NCBI GenBank assembly: GCA_937996235.1
Contig: CALKVK010000023.1
Coordinates: forward strand, 222,142 to 286,141
DNA length: 64,000 nucleotides
Direction: 5' to 3'
From: an uncultured bacterium
Lineage (GTDB): Bacteria > Planctomycetota > JAJSAM01 > JAJVHW01
Shown here piece after piece: positions 24,625 through 32,838 of this stretch. A program made the translations under genes and the position numbers. Below the pieces are notes generated by a model, which was not told the origin of the DNA, searched no databases, and saw nothing but the letters and a program-made list of their open reading frames with translations. Numbering within the stretch: position 1 is the stretch's first letter; each line of letters starts with the position of its first letter.

Positions 24625-25404
24625 ATGGCCGTGCGCGAGGCGCTCTCGCGTGTGCGCGACCGCTGGCACGCGGTCACGGGGCACCGCGCGCAGCCGTTCC
24701 TGATCCTCTTCGAGGGGCGCTCGGGCAGCACGTACATCGTCCAGCGCCTGGACGCGCACCCCGCGCTCGTGTGCGGCGGCGAGTGGATCGAGACGCGCGC
24801 CGGCAGGAGCCCGGCCGAGCAGCGCGCGTTCGCCGAGGCGTACTGGACGCGGCGCCGCGCGCGCGGCGTCCGCGCGGCGGGCATGAAGACGAAGCTCCGC
24901 CACCTGCTCGACGCCGACGACTTCCGCGGGCTCCTCGACGGGCTCGGCGTGCGCGTCGTGCTGCTCACGCGCCGCAACCTCGTGAAGTGGGCCGTCTCGG
25001 GGATCGCGTCTCTGCGCCTGAACGAGCGCCTCGGCCGCGCGTACGTGCGGACGCCGGACGAGCGGCTGCCGCCGTTCGCGATCGCGCCCGAGGAGCTCGA
25101 CGCGGCCATCGCGGACCGGCGCCAGTGGACGCGCGACCTCGAGGAGTACGCGGCGCGGCTGCGCGGGCCCGTGCTGCACGCCGCGTACGAGGACATGCAG
25201 GCCGACGAGGCCGCGTTCTTCGCGCGGCTCTTCGCGTTCCTCGGCGTGCCCGACCTGCCGACGCGCAGCGGGATCATCAAGGCGACCCCCGAGGAGCTCG
25301 GCGAGATGGTCACGAACATCGACGAGCTGCGCGCGCGCTACGCGGGCAGCGAGCTGCACGCGCAGTTCGACGCGCGCCCCGGCGACGGCGCCGCGGCCGG
25401 CTGA
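24625..25404 (+). CDS. Sulfotransferase
   Basis: 259 aa from the ATG at 24625 with GGGAGG four bases upstream. FLILFEGRSGSTYIVQRLDA is the 5'-phosphosulfate-binding loop and VVLLTRRNLVKWAVSGIASL the 3'-phosphate-binding strand and helix of PAPS-dependent sulfotransferases. GMKTKLRHLLDADDF lies between them as usual. Soluble, no signal peptide. Probably sulfates a sugar or lipid; it is divergently transcribed from rsmA next to the glycan cluster, and an FkbM-type methyltransferase follows 76 bp downstream on the same strand. Confidence 0.82.
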   Translation: MAVREALSRVRDRWHAVTGHRAQPFLILFEGRSGSTYIVQRLDAHPALVCGGEWIETRAGRSPAEQRAFAEAYWTRRRARGVRAAGMKTKLRHLLDADDFRGLLDGLGVRVVLLTRRNLVKWAVSGIASLRLNERLGRAYVRTPDERLPPFAIAPEELDAAIADRRQWTRDLEEYAARLRGPVLHAAYEDMQADEAAFFARLFAFLGVPDLPTRSGIIKATPEELGEMVTNIDELRARYAGSELHAQFDARPGDGAAAG

Positions 25405-25480
25405 GCGCCGCCGCGCGACCGCGATTCGCGAACGGGACCGCGCGCGCCGATCTCCTCCCTGACGGAGGAGGCCGGGCCGG

Positions 25481-26350
25481 ATGGGTACGTCGTCGGTGTT
25501 CGCGGAGTGGCGTCTCGCGCTGGTGCTGCGGCTGCACGTGCTGCGCTCGCGGCTCGTGCGCCGCGCCGTCGGGCCGCACGCCGCGGCGATCCTCGCGCAC
25601 ACCGCGCGCGGCGACTTCCTGGTCGCGCCGGAGGACGTCGGCGTCGGCCGGCGCCTGCGCCGCGACGGCGCGGTCGTGGACGACGAGATCGACGCGGTGC
25701 TCGCGCACTGCCGTCCCGACTCGCGCGTGCTCGTGGTCGGCGGGCACGTCGGCAGTCTCGCGCTGCCGCTCGCGGCCTCGGTCGCGAGCGTCACGGTGCT
25801 CGAGGCGAACCCCGACACGTTCGGGCTCCTGCGCCGCAACGTCGCCATCAACGGGCTCGCGAACGTGGACGTGCACGCGGTCGCGGCGAACGACCGCGGC
25901 GGCACGCTGCGCTTCCTGCTGAACCGCGCGAACTCGGGCGGCAGCAAGCGCGTCCCGCAGCACGCGCGGACGGCCTACTACTACGACCGCCCCGACGAGG
26001 TCGAGGTGCCCGCGGTCGTCCTGGACGACTACTTCGCCGGGCGCACCTTCGACGTGATCGTGATGGACATCGAGGGCTCCGAGGTCTTCGCGCTGCGCGG
26101 CATGCCGCGGCTGCTCGGCGCGTGCCGCCACCTCTTCGTGGAGTTCCTGCCCCACCACCTGCGCGACGTGGCGGGTGTGGGCGTGGCGGAGTTCCTGGCG
26201 CCGCTCGCGCGGCACTTCGCGCAGCTCACGATCCCCTCGCAGGGGCGCACGATCCCGGCCGAGGCGATCGCGCGGGAGCTCGAGGCGATGTTCGCGCGGG
26301 ACGCGGGCGACCCGTCGCTCGTGTTCCACCGCGACGCGCCGTCCGCGTGA
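25481..26350 (+). CDS. FkbM-family methyltransferase
   Basis: 289 aa, ATG with GGAGGAGG about 10 bases upstream. RVLVVGGHVGSLALPLAA is SAM motif I (GGHVGS), VTVLEANPDTFGLLRRNVAI motif II, AVAANDRGGTLRFL and RTFDVIVMDIEGSEVFALRG the characteristic FkbM strand with D-I-E-G-S-E. RHLFVEFLPHHLRDV follows. FkbM enzymes O-methylate sugars and natural products. The first ~60 residues form an additional helical region without known motif. Location next to the sulfotransferase and glycan cluster makes glycan O-methylation the best guess. It converges on the phosphatase gene with 30 bp between stops. Confidence 0.88.
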   Translation: MGTSSVFAEWRLALVLRLHVLRSRLVRRAVGPHAAAILAHTARGDFLVAPEDVGVGRRLRRDGAVVDDEIDAVLAHCRPDSRVLVVGGHVGSLALPLAASVASVTVLEANPDTFGLLRRNVAINGLANVDVHAVAANDRGGTLRFLLNRANSGGSKRVPQHARTAYYYDRPDEVEVPAVVLDDYFAGRTFDVIVMDIEGSEVFALRGMPRLLGACRHLFVEFLPHHLRDVAGVGVAEFLAPLARHFAQLTIPSQGRTIPAEAIARELEAMFARDAGDPSLVFHRDAPSA

Positions 26351-26380
26351 GGTGCGGACGGCGCGTGCGGCGGCGGGCGC

Positions 26381-27133
26381 TCAGCGGTCGAACTGCAGCG
26401 CGACGACCGTCGCCGGGTCGGTGAGCGGACCCGCGGCGTGCGCCTCGACCTCGTCGAGCACGTGCCGGACGACGGCACGCGGACCCGACGCACGGGCCGC
26501 GGCGAACGCGCGCGCGGCGCCCTCGCGGCCGAACATGCGGCCGCGCGCGTCCTGCGCCTCGAGCACGCCGTCGGTCGTGGCGACGAGCGTCACGCCCGTC
26601 GGCAGGCGCAGCGGACCGGCCTCGCGGAACTCGGCGCCCGGCAGGATGCCGAGCGCGGGACCGTGGCCCTCGAGCGCGACGACGCCGCCCGAGCGCCCGC
26701 CGGCGAGCGGCTCGCAGTGACCCGCGTTCGCGATGCGGAGCGTGCGCCGCGTGCCGTCCACGAGGAGCAGCAGGAGCGACGCGAAGCGCTCGCCCTCGGC
26801 GAAGGAGAGTGCGACGTGGTTCGCGCCGCGGAGCAGCTCCGCGAGCGAACTCGCACGCGCCGCGCGGGCGCGCAGGAACACCCGGATCTCGTGCGCGAGC
26901 GCCTCGGCCGCGCGGCCGCGGCCCATCACGTCGCCCACGGCCACGAGCCAGCGGCCGGGGCCCGCGGGCGTCGCGATCACGAAGTCGCCGGAGTCGGAGT
27001 CGAGCGGCCGGCGCCGCGCGGCGAGGCGGATGCCGTCGCGCCGCAGGGCACGCAGGACGCGCGCGTGGCCGCGCAGACCGGGCAGGGTCGCGGGCAGTCC
27101 GTCGCGCGTGGTCGGGAAGGTCGTGGCCGTCAT
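26381..27133 (-). CDS. SpoIIE/PP2C-type protein phosphatase
   Basis: 250 aa, ATG start, no sensor domain. The phosphatase core contains LDSDSGDFVIATPAGPGRW (metal-binding Asp/Gly-Asp), LVAVGDVMGRGRAAEALAHE (D of the G-D-V-x-G-x-G motif), TLRIANAGHCEPLAGG, GPALGILPGAEF and LVATTDGVLEAQDARG, all in SpoIIE order. These enzymes dephosphorylate Ser/Thr on partners such as anti-sigma-factor antagonists. It lies beside the Ser/Thr kinase region (27347-29382), and all are on the minus strand, so it may be the counter-acting phosphatase; that link is inference. No STAS partner is visible in this window. Confidence 0.85.
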   Translation of the reverse strand: MTATTFPTTRDGLPATLPGLRGHARVLRALRRDGIRLAARRRPLDSDSGDFVIATPAGPGRWLVAVGDVMGRGRAAEALAHEIRVFLRARAARASSLAELLRGANHVALSFAEGERFASLLLLLVDGTRRTLRIANAGHCEPLAGGRSGGVVALEGHGPALGILPGAEFREAGPLRLPTGVTLVATTDGVLEAQDARGRMFGREGAARAFAAARASGPRAVVRHVLDEVEAHAAGPLTDPATVVALQFDR

Positions 27134-27346
27134 GGTCGTCTCCGGCTGCCGTCGCAGCGATCTCGTCGCGTCGGGCGGCTCGTCCGCCCGGGCATGTCAC
27201 CTTGGACGTGCGAAAGGCGGGCCATTCGCCGCGGAATCCCGCGGGGGCGGCGCGCGGGAGCGCGCGCAGCCTCGGACGTCACGCCGCGGTGACGGGCGCC
27301 TGCCGTCGCGTCGGACACGGCTGTCTCCGCACGTGCACGCGACGTG

Positions 27347-28210
27347 TCAACGATGCTTGACGTCGTCGCGCCGCGGGGCGGCACGCTCGTCGCGCAGGCG
27401 GGCCAGATGGTGGATCCAGTCGCGGTAGTCCCACGGGACGCGCCAGCGGTCGTGCAGGTCCTTGAGGCGCGCCGTGTAGCGCTCGGTGATCGCCTGCGTC
27501 GCCTCCTCCTTCTCGGCGTCGCAGAAGTAGCTGCGGCAGGCGAGGGGGCGATGCTCGCGGGCCGTGCAGAGCCGCTCGCGCCACGCCGGGCAGAGCCCGC
27601 TCGCCGGGTCCCAGCCCGTCAGGTCGACGCCGCGGGCGAAGCGCTCGGCCTCCGCGCGCGACGTGTAGAGGCGGTGCCCCGCCGCGACGAAGTCGCAGCA
27701 GCGACCGGAGACCTCGCAGCGCGGCGCGAGGGCCTCGATCTCGGCGTCGAGCTCGACGAGGAGCGTGTCGAGCGCCGCGCGGAAGCGCTCGAGGCCGGCG
27801 GCGGCGTCGATCTCGTCGGCCGGCACCGGCGCGCCCTTGCCGATGCCGCGGCACGCGTCGGCCTCGTTCTCCCAGCGCTCGCGGTCCTGCACGATGCGGG
27901 GCCAGAACGGGTACGTCCGGCACTGGTCCGGCTTGGCGTCCTGGACGCGGCAGGAGGTCGTGCCGTCGCGCGCGCGCTCGAGCCACTCGCACGCGCCGCC
28001 GCCGGGCACGTCGAGCAGCACGCGCTCGCCGAGGCTCTCGCGCGTGTGGCGCTCGACGAACGCGCGCACGCTCATGCGCCGCAGCCGGGCGAGGGCCTCG
28101 ATCTCGCGCGGCGAGACCACGACGACGCTGCCGCGACCCGAGCAGCAGTTCCCGCAGCGCGCGCAGCGGAAGCGCAGCCCCTCCTCGTACCAGCGGCCGG
28201 AGTCGCTCAC
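27347..28210 (-). CDS. Double cysteine-cluster protein (YkgJ/UPF0153-like, CxxCxxCC), coupled to a Ser/Thr kinase
   Basis: 287 aa, GTG at 28210 overlapping the kinase stop as GTGA. The N-terminal half has FRCARCGNCCSGRGSVVVV with CxxCxxCC, then CEWLERARDGTTSCRVQDA and QCRTYPFWPRIV, the pattern of the YkgJ family of putative Zn/Fe-S cluster proteins. A second related cluster, CEVSGRCCDFV with LCTAREHRPLACRSYFCDA, follows in the same chain, so the protein looks like an internal duplication with the second copy degenerated in its first Cys pair. Mainly soluble. The physical link to the kinase gene is strict, since translation must be coupled. Biochemistry of the family is poorly known. Confidence 0.82.
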   Translation of the reverse strand: MSDSGRWYEEGLRFRCARCGNCCSGRGSVVVVSPREIEALARLRRMSVRAFVERHTRESLGERVLLDVPGGGACEWLERARDGTTSCRVQDAKPDQCRTYPFWPRIVQDRERWENEADACRGIGKGAPVPADEIDAAAGLERFRAALDTLLVELDAEIEALAPRCEVSGRCCDFVAAGHRLYTSRAEAERFARGVDLTGWDPASGLCPAWRERLCTAREHRPLACRSYFCDAEKEEATQAITERYTARLKDLHDRWRVPWDYRDWIHHLARLRDERAAPRRDDVKHR

Positions 28211-29382
28211 CGGCGGCGGGGGCGGCCGCCGCGTCCTGGGCGCCGCCGCCCGGGACGCTTGGCGCCGGCGCCGGGCGTGAGCCGCGGGAACGGCGACGAG
28301 GCGTCGATCGGAGCGGCCTCGATGCCGCGCTCCGAGACGACCTCGGGCACGGGGTCGCGCGCGGCCATGATCGGCCCGGCGACGGCGTGGATGTCGTCCA
28401 CCATCTCCTGCGGCGTGGAGTAGCGCAGCGCGGGGTCCTTCGCCATCGCCTTGCGCACGACGAACAGCACCGGCGGCGAGATCGTGCGCATCTGCTCGGC
28501 GCTGAACACGAGCTCCTGCTTGACCTGCGCGATGAGGATCTCCTCGGGGGAGCCGTGGAACGGCACGTCGCCGAGGAGCATGTGGTAGAGCGACGCGCCG
28601 AGCGAGTAGATGTCGGCGCGCGTGTCGACGGCGGCGTCGCCGCGCGCCTGCTCGGGCGACATGTACTCGGGCGTGCCGACGGTCATCGCCTCGGCCGTGT
28701 CCTCCTGCATCCCGCGCATGAACTTCGCGAGGCCGAAGTCGATGACCCGCGCGGTGCCGTCGCGGTCGAGCACGATGTTCCCGGGCTTGATGTCGCGGTG
28801 GACGACGCCCTTCTCGTGCATGTGCTGCAGCGCCGACCCGATCTGACACGCCACGTGCAGCGCGAGCCCCTCGCCGAGCTCCATGTCGTGGTCGAGGAGG
28901 TCGAGCACCGAGATGCCGTCGACGAAGCCCATGGCGTAGAAGTCCACGCCGTCGCCGCTCGCGTACTCGCGCCCCTCGACGATGTTCGGGTGGCGCAGGT
29001 TCAGCAGGATGTTCGCCTCGCGGCGGAAGCGCAGGCGGTAGCGGTCCTGGAGCGAGTACTCGGTCTTCAGCACCTTGAGTGCGACGCGCGCCGAGAGCGG
29101 CAGGTACGTGGCCTCGTAGACGTCGGCCATGCCGCCCTCGCCGGCCTTGCGGAGCAGCTTGTAGCCGTCGAACGGCTGGAACCTCTCGAGGGGCTGCCCG
29201 AGCAGCATGCGCGCCTGGGTGCGCGTCATCAGCCCCTTCTTGACGAGAATCTGCAGGAGCGAGACGTCCTGCCCCCTCGAGAGGAGCGTCTGCCAGATCC
29301 GCAGGCACTCGTTCGCGGCATCGGCCGGCAGCGCGCCGACCTGCACGAGCGGAGCCACCAACTGCAGTTCGCGCTGGTCCAA
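28207..29382 (-). CDS. Ser/Thr protein kinase with extra N-terminal helical module
   Basis: 391 aa, taken from a TTG at 29382 because coding character fades above it; the frame remains open to 29694, so the start is uncertain. Residues 1-75 form a helical module (LVKKGLMTRTQARMLLGQPL) that recurs in planctomycete kinases. The kinase has the glycine loop GEGGMADVYEA, VALKVLK with the ATP-binding Lys, VVHRDIKPGNIVLD, VIDFGLAKF and GTPEYMSPEQA, so all catalytic residues are present. The tail is Pro/Arg-rich with no transmembrane helix. It overlaps the cysteine-cluster gene by 4 bp, suggesting one signalling unit. Confidence 0.9.
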   Translation of the reverse strand: MDQRELQLVAPLVQVGALPADAANECLRIWQTLLSRGQDVSLLQILVKKGLMTRTQARMLLGQPLERFQPFDGYKLLRKAGEGGMADVYEATYLPLSARVALKVLKTEYSLQDRYRLRFRREANILLNLRHPNIVEGREYASGDGVDFYAMGFVDGISVLDLLDHDMELGEGLALHVACQIGSALQHMHEKGVVHRDIKPGNIVLDRDGTARVIDFGLAKFMRGMQEDTAEAMTVGTPEYMSPEQARGDAAVDTRADIYSLGASLYHMLLGDVPFHGSPEEILIAQVKQELVFSAEQMRTISPPVLFVVRKAMAKDPALRYSTPQEMVDDIHAVAGPIMAARDPVPEVVSERGIEAAPIDASSPFPRLTPGAGAKRPGRRRPGRGGRPRRR

Positions 29383-30181
29383 GGCGGCGATCGTAGCGGC
29401 GTGCGGCGGACGCGCCACAGGAAGCCGCCCAGGCTCGCGCGCACACGGGCGGCGGCGCACGCGCGAGGCTGCGGAGCGGACGGCGCACGCCCCCGAGGCA
29501 GGGCCGCGACTGCAGTCCCGCGGATTCCGACTACGGAGGAGCGTCGCCGCGGCCGATGACAAGGAGGGTGGGGATGCCCCCCCGAGTGAGCGGGGACGGG
29601 TGCGGCCGCCGAGACAGCGGCGGTCGGTGCCCGGAGCCGCAGCGTGGCGCCGCGTCGAAATGCTCCGGGAATCGCGGGACTTTCGGCACGGCACGTGCGT
29701 CTCACTCTTGACGACACGCGCGGCGGAGCCGAGTGCAACGCCGCAGGGGCGGGACCGAAGGGTTCAGCGAGCCCCGATTGAGAACGCGACGGCAGGCGTG
29801 GGGAGGCCCCGGCGGACGAGCCGGAGCGCGCCCGTGCGCCGCCGGGTACGCCCCCTTCCGCAGGAACGCTCGGAGAGGCCGGACGCTGGTGTCCCGCACG
29901 CGCTCGACCCCACGTCTTCCTTCCTTTCAATGCCCTGACCGAAGAGTGCGTCGCCGACGAGCGATCGGTTGCCCCCGGTCACTCACGATGGCCTCCTTCC
30001 CACCTCATGCCCAACACCACTCGGGAGACCACTCGGCCACGTCCGGTCCTCTCCGCCCGTTCCGCACGGCGCAGCGACTCCGCGCGCCACGTACCCCGCC
30101 GTCGCAGCTAGCGGAGCACCCTTCCGCGCAATCGCGCGGGCGTGCTTTGCGGGCCGACCGCGAGCGTGCTATGACGCGCCC
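29383..30181. other. Long divergent intergenic region between two signalling genes
   Basis: About 800 bp separate the Ser/Thr kinase (minus) from the histidine kinase (plus). No frame here has a family resemblance, and composition is less biased by codon position than in the genes. It should hold two promoters and may include an untranslated leader. A GGGGACGGG-type repeat relative lies near 29576-29602 (GAGTGAGCGGGGACGGG). The 5' third could encode an N-terminal extension of the kinase if a start above 29382 is used. I see no RNA gene. Confidence 0.4.
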
Positions 30182-31204
30182 GTGAGCGACGACGACGCGC
30201 CCGACCCGCTCGCCGACCTCGTGCGCGCGTGGCCCGAGCCGGCGCTGCTCGCCACCGCCGCCGGCGTGATCGTGTCCGCGAACGAGGACGCCGCAGCGCT
30301 CCTCCACGTGGACGCTCCGGCCGCGGGCCGCGCGCTCTCGGACGTGATCGGCCCCGACGCCGCGGCCGCGCTGCTCGCGGCGCCGGCGTCGCAGGTGCTG
30401 CAGCTCCCGGGTGCCCCCGAGGGCGAGATCGTCGAGGCGCGCTCCGCGCGCACGCCCGCGGGCGGCGTGCTGCTCGCCCTCGCGGACGGTGCGCGCGCGC
30501 GGCGCCTCGGCGCCGACCTCGATCAGGCGCAGCGGCTCGCGTCGATCGGCGAGCTGCTCTCGAGCGTCGCGCACGAGCTGAACAATCCGCTCACGAGCGT
30601 GCTCGGCTACGCGGAGATCCTACTCGCCGACGACGACCCCGCGCTGCCGCGCGCGGAGCTCGAGTGCATCCGCGACGAGGCGCGGCGCTGCCGGCGCATC
30701 GTCCAGAACCTGCTCGACCTGGCGCGCGCGGAGCAGCTCCGCATGCAGCCGCTGCTGCTGCAGGACGTGCTCCGCAAGGTCGAGGAGTTCCGCGCCTACG
30801 CGGCGAACTCGAAGGGCATCGAGCTGCGCGTCGAGGCGGAGCCCGAGCTGCCGTTCGTGCAGGGCGACTTCCACCGTCTCGTGCAGGCGCTGCTCAACCT
30901 CGTCACGAACGCCGAGTACGCCGTCGCCGAGCGCCGCGAGGGCCGCCGCATCACCGTGCGCGCGGTGCGCAGCGGACTCCACGCGGCCGTCGAGGTCGAG
31001 GACACCGGGCCGGGCGTGCCGCCCGAGATCCGCGAGCGCGTCTTCGAGCCGTTCTTCACGACGAAGCCGCGCGGGCGCGGCACCGGTCTCGGGCTGTCGC
31101 TGGTGCGGGCGACGGTGCAGGCGCACGGCGGCACGGTGCGCGTCGAGCGCGGCGCGGCCGGCGGCGCGCGCTTCGTGATCGAGCTGCCCCTCGCGACGGA
31201 GTGA
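30182..31204 (+). CDS. PAS-domain sensor histidine kinase (soluble)
   Basis: 340 aa from the GTG at 30182 (VSDDDAPDPLADLV). Residues ~15-110 form a PAS-like sensor (EPALLATAAGVIVSANEDAA). The dimerisation/phosphoacceptor helix is SSVAHELNNPLTSVLGYAEI with the His of the H-box. ATPase motifs follow: LLNLVTNAEYAV (N), VEDTGPGVPPEIRERV (G1), FEPFFTTKPRGRGTGLGLSL (F and G2). No transmembrane segment, so it probably senses a cytoplasmic or bound signal, in the style of NtrB-like kinases. No response regulator is adjacent; the partner is encoded elsewhere. It converges on the next gene with 15 bp between stops. Confidence 0.88.
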   Translation: MSDDDAPDPLADLVRAWPEPALLATAAGVIVSANEDAAALLHVDAPAAGRALSDVIGPDAAAALLAAPASQVLQLPGAPEGEIVEARSARTPAGGVLLALADGARARRLGADLDQAQRLASIGELLSSVAHELNNPLTSVLGYAEILLADDDPALPRAELECIRDEARRCRRIVQNLLDLARAEQLRMQPLLLQDVLRKVEEFRAYAANSKGIELRVEAEPELPFVQGDFHRLVQALLNLVTNAEYAVAERREGRRITVRAVRSGLHAAVEVEDTGPGVPPEIRERVFEPFFTTKPRGRGTGLGLSLVRATVQAHGGTVRVERGAAGGARFVIELPLATE

Positions 31205-31219
31205 GCCGCCGGGCGGCGC

Positions 31220-32617
31220 TCAGCGTCCGCTCTCGGCGGGCGCGGGCGCGGCGGGTGCCGCGTCCTCGTCGGCCGTGCCGCGGAAGGACAGCAGGATGCG
31301 CTCGAGCTCGGGCCGGACGAGCTCCCAGCGCTCCTCCGGACACGCGGCGAGCAGGCGGTAGACGCGACCGTCCACGACCCGCACGTGCGCGAGCGTGTGC
31401 GTGCGCTCGCCCTTCGTCGTCGCCTGCGCCTCGACCCACGCGTACGACCCGTCGGGCGCGCGGCCGCGCTGCACGACGCGCAGGTCCACGGCGTGCGCCG
31501 CGAGCACGCGCTCCAGCGCGTCGGCGGCGCGGTCGAGCGTGACGCCCTCGGGCGCCGTGCGGTCGCGGAGCACGTCCACCGTGGCCGCGAGCGCGCGGTT
31601 GCGCACGGTGACGAGCGTCGCGCCCCCGCCGACCCGCGGCTCCTCGAAGAGCCACGTGGGGTCGGGCTTGCGGATCTCGAACGGCTCGGCGACGTCGGCG
31701 TAGCGCGTGCGCGCCGCCGAGTCCGAGCCGGTGACGCGGTCGGGCTCGCCGCCGGCGACGGCCGCGACGACGGACGCGGGCGCCGCGAGCGCGCGCAGGG
31801 CCGGCCCGTTCAGGTCGGAGAGCCGCGAGCGGCCGTCGGGTCCCACCCACTCGAACTCGAGCAGCTCGCCGCGCCGGCGCTCGATGACGCGCACCGTCAC
31901 GCCCGCCTCGCCCTCGCCGACGACGCGCTCGCCCGCGTTGCGGTAGGACGTCGGGCGCCAGCGCCGGTCGCGCACGTCGAAGACCTCGCCCTCGGTCGGC
32001 GCGGCCGTCTTGCCCGCGCGCACGAACTCCTCGCGCGCCGCGAACGGGAAGCGCGCGCCCGGGCGCACGTCGGTGACGGTCTTCGACGTCTCGCCGTCCA
32101 CGGTCACCTCGATCTCGAGGCGCGAGCCCACGACCTCGCCGCGCACGAGCCGCGTGCGGCCGTCGCGCGTCGTCTCCTGCACCTGGAAGAGCTCGGGGTG
32201 GAACGCGCGGTCGCTGCGCTCGAGCGTCCGCACCTCGAGCTGCGGCATGCCGTCCGAGCCGAGGAAGACGACGCTCTCCTCCCACTGGTGCCCGCCGCCG
32301 CGCGGCAGGTAGCGCAGGGTGCGGGCGCCTGCGCGCTCGCCGTCGGCGTAGAGCACCGCGCTCTCCTCGCGCGCCTGGTCGGCCGTGCCGGCGTCCTCGC
32401 CCTCGGCGACGTCGCGGCGGATCTCGACGATGCGCGAGCGCGGGTACCAGAGCGCGCCGCCGTCGATGCGCACCTTCACCTGCGTGTCGTTCTCCTCGAC
32501 GATCTCGCCGCGCACCTCGCGGCCGGTCGAGAGGACGAGCACGTCGTCCGCGCGCGCCTGCGCTGCACAGACGGCGGCGCACGTCAGCGCGAGGAGGAGC
32601 GGACGCATCCCGGCCAT
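31220..32617 (-). CDS. Secreted hypothetical protein with LSm-like N-terminal strand repeat
   Basis: 465 aa from the ATG at 32617 (a second ATG three codons later is also possible). Residues 4-23 form a signal peptide ending ARA. Immediately after it, DVLVLSTGREVRGEIVEEND and ALWYPRSRIVEIRRDV match a strand pattern (dGr.v.GeIveend...V..prs.I..I) frequent in exported planctomycete proteins, resembling an SH3/LSm barrel. The remainder is beta-rich with no further recognisable motif; RNRALAATVDVLRDRTAPEG and LDRAADALERVLAA near the end suggest a small alpha/beta domain. Ends in a short Ala/Pro tail. Function unknown. Confidence 0.65.
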   Translation of the reverse strand: MAGMRPLLLALTCAAVCAAQARADDVLVLSTGREVRGEIVEENDTQVKVRIDGGALWYPRSRIVEIRRDVAEGEDAGTADQAREESAVLYADGERAGARTLRYLPRGGGHQWEESVVFLGSDGMPQLEVRTLERSDRAFHPELFQVQETTRDGRTRLVRGEVVGSRLEIEVTVDGETSKTVTDVRPGARFPFAAREEFVRAGKTAAPTEGEVFDVRDRRWRPTSYRNAGERVVGEGEAGVTVRVIERRRGELLEFEWVGPDGRSRLSDLNGPALRALAAPASVVAAVAGGEPDRVTGSDSAARTRYADVAEPFEIRKPDPTWLFEEPRVGGGATLVTVRNRALAATVDVLRDRTAPEGVTLDRAADALERVLAAHAVDLRVVQRGRAPDGSYAWVEAQATTKGERTHTLAHVRVVDGRVYRLLAACPEERWELVRPELERILLSFRGTADEDAAPAAPAPAESGR

Positions 32618-32721
32618 GCGTTCCTCATCGGCGGCCGGAACCGCCCCCTGTAGGCGTCTCCCCGCTGCGGGCTGGGGCGTGCGGGCGCGGAGTGGAGGAG
32701 TGTCCCCCCGCAGCGGAGTAT

Positions 32722-32799
32722 GTTGCGCCACGCAACTTCCGAGGACCGTCCCCATCGCGGGTCGGAAGTTGCGTGGCGCAACTTCCCAGGACCGTCCCC
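32722..32799. repeat. REP-like tandem hairpin repeat pair
   Basis: Two 32-bp direct units (32722-32753 and 32768-32799) each contain a GTTGCG/CGCAAC hairpin followed by CTTCC(G/C)AGGACCGTCCCC. Because the hairpin loop is read oppositely in the two copies, the first 20 bases of unit 1 and the sequence at 32763-32782 also form a perfect 20-bp inverted repeat. Lies in the 221-bp gap between two minus-strand genes. Similar structures are processed and spread by REP-associated tyrosine transposases in other bacteria, but no such transposase is visible here. Confidence 0.75.
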
Positions 32800-32838
32800 G
32801 TTCGTTGCGTTCGTCGGAGGACGTCGGCGCGGGCGCTG

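Noticed and set aside
28207..28210. Kinase and cysteine-cluster protein as a single fused gene
   Set aside because: Stop and start are in different frames with a GTGA overlap, so they are two proteins.
29383..29694. N-terminal extension of the Ser/Thr kinase
   Set aside because: Open frame, but Arg-rich without family resemblance; kept only as an alternative start.
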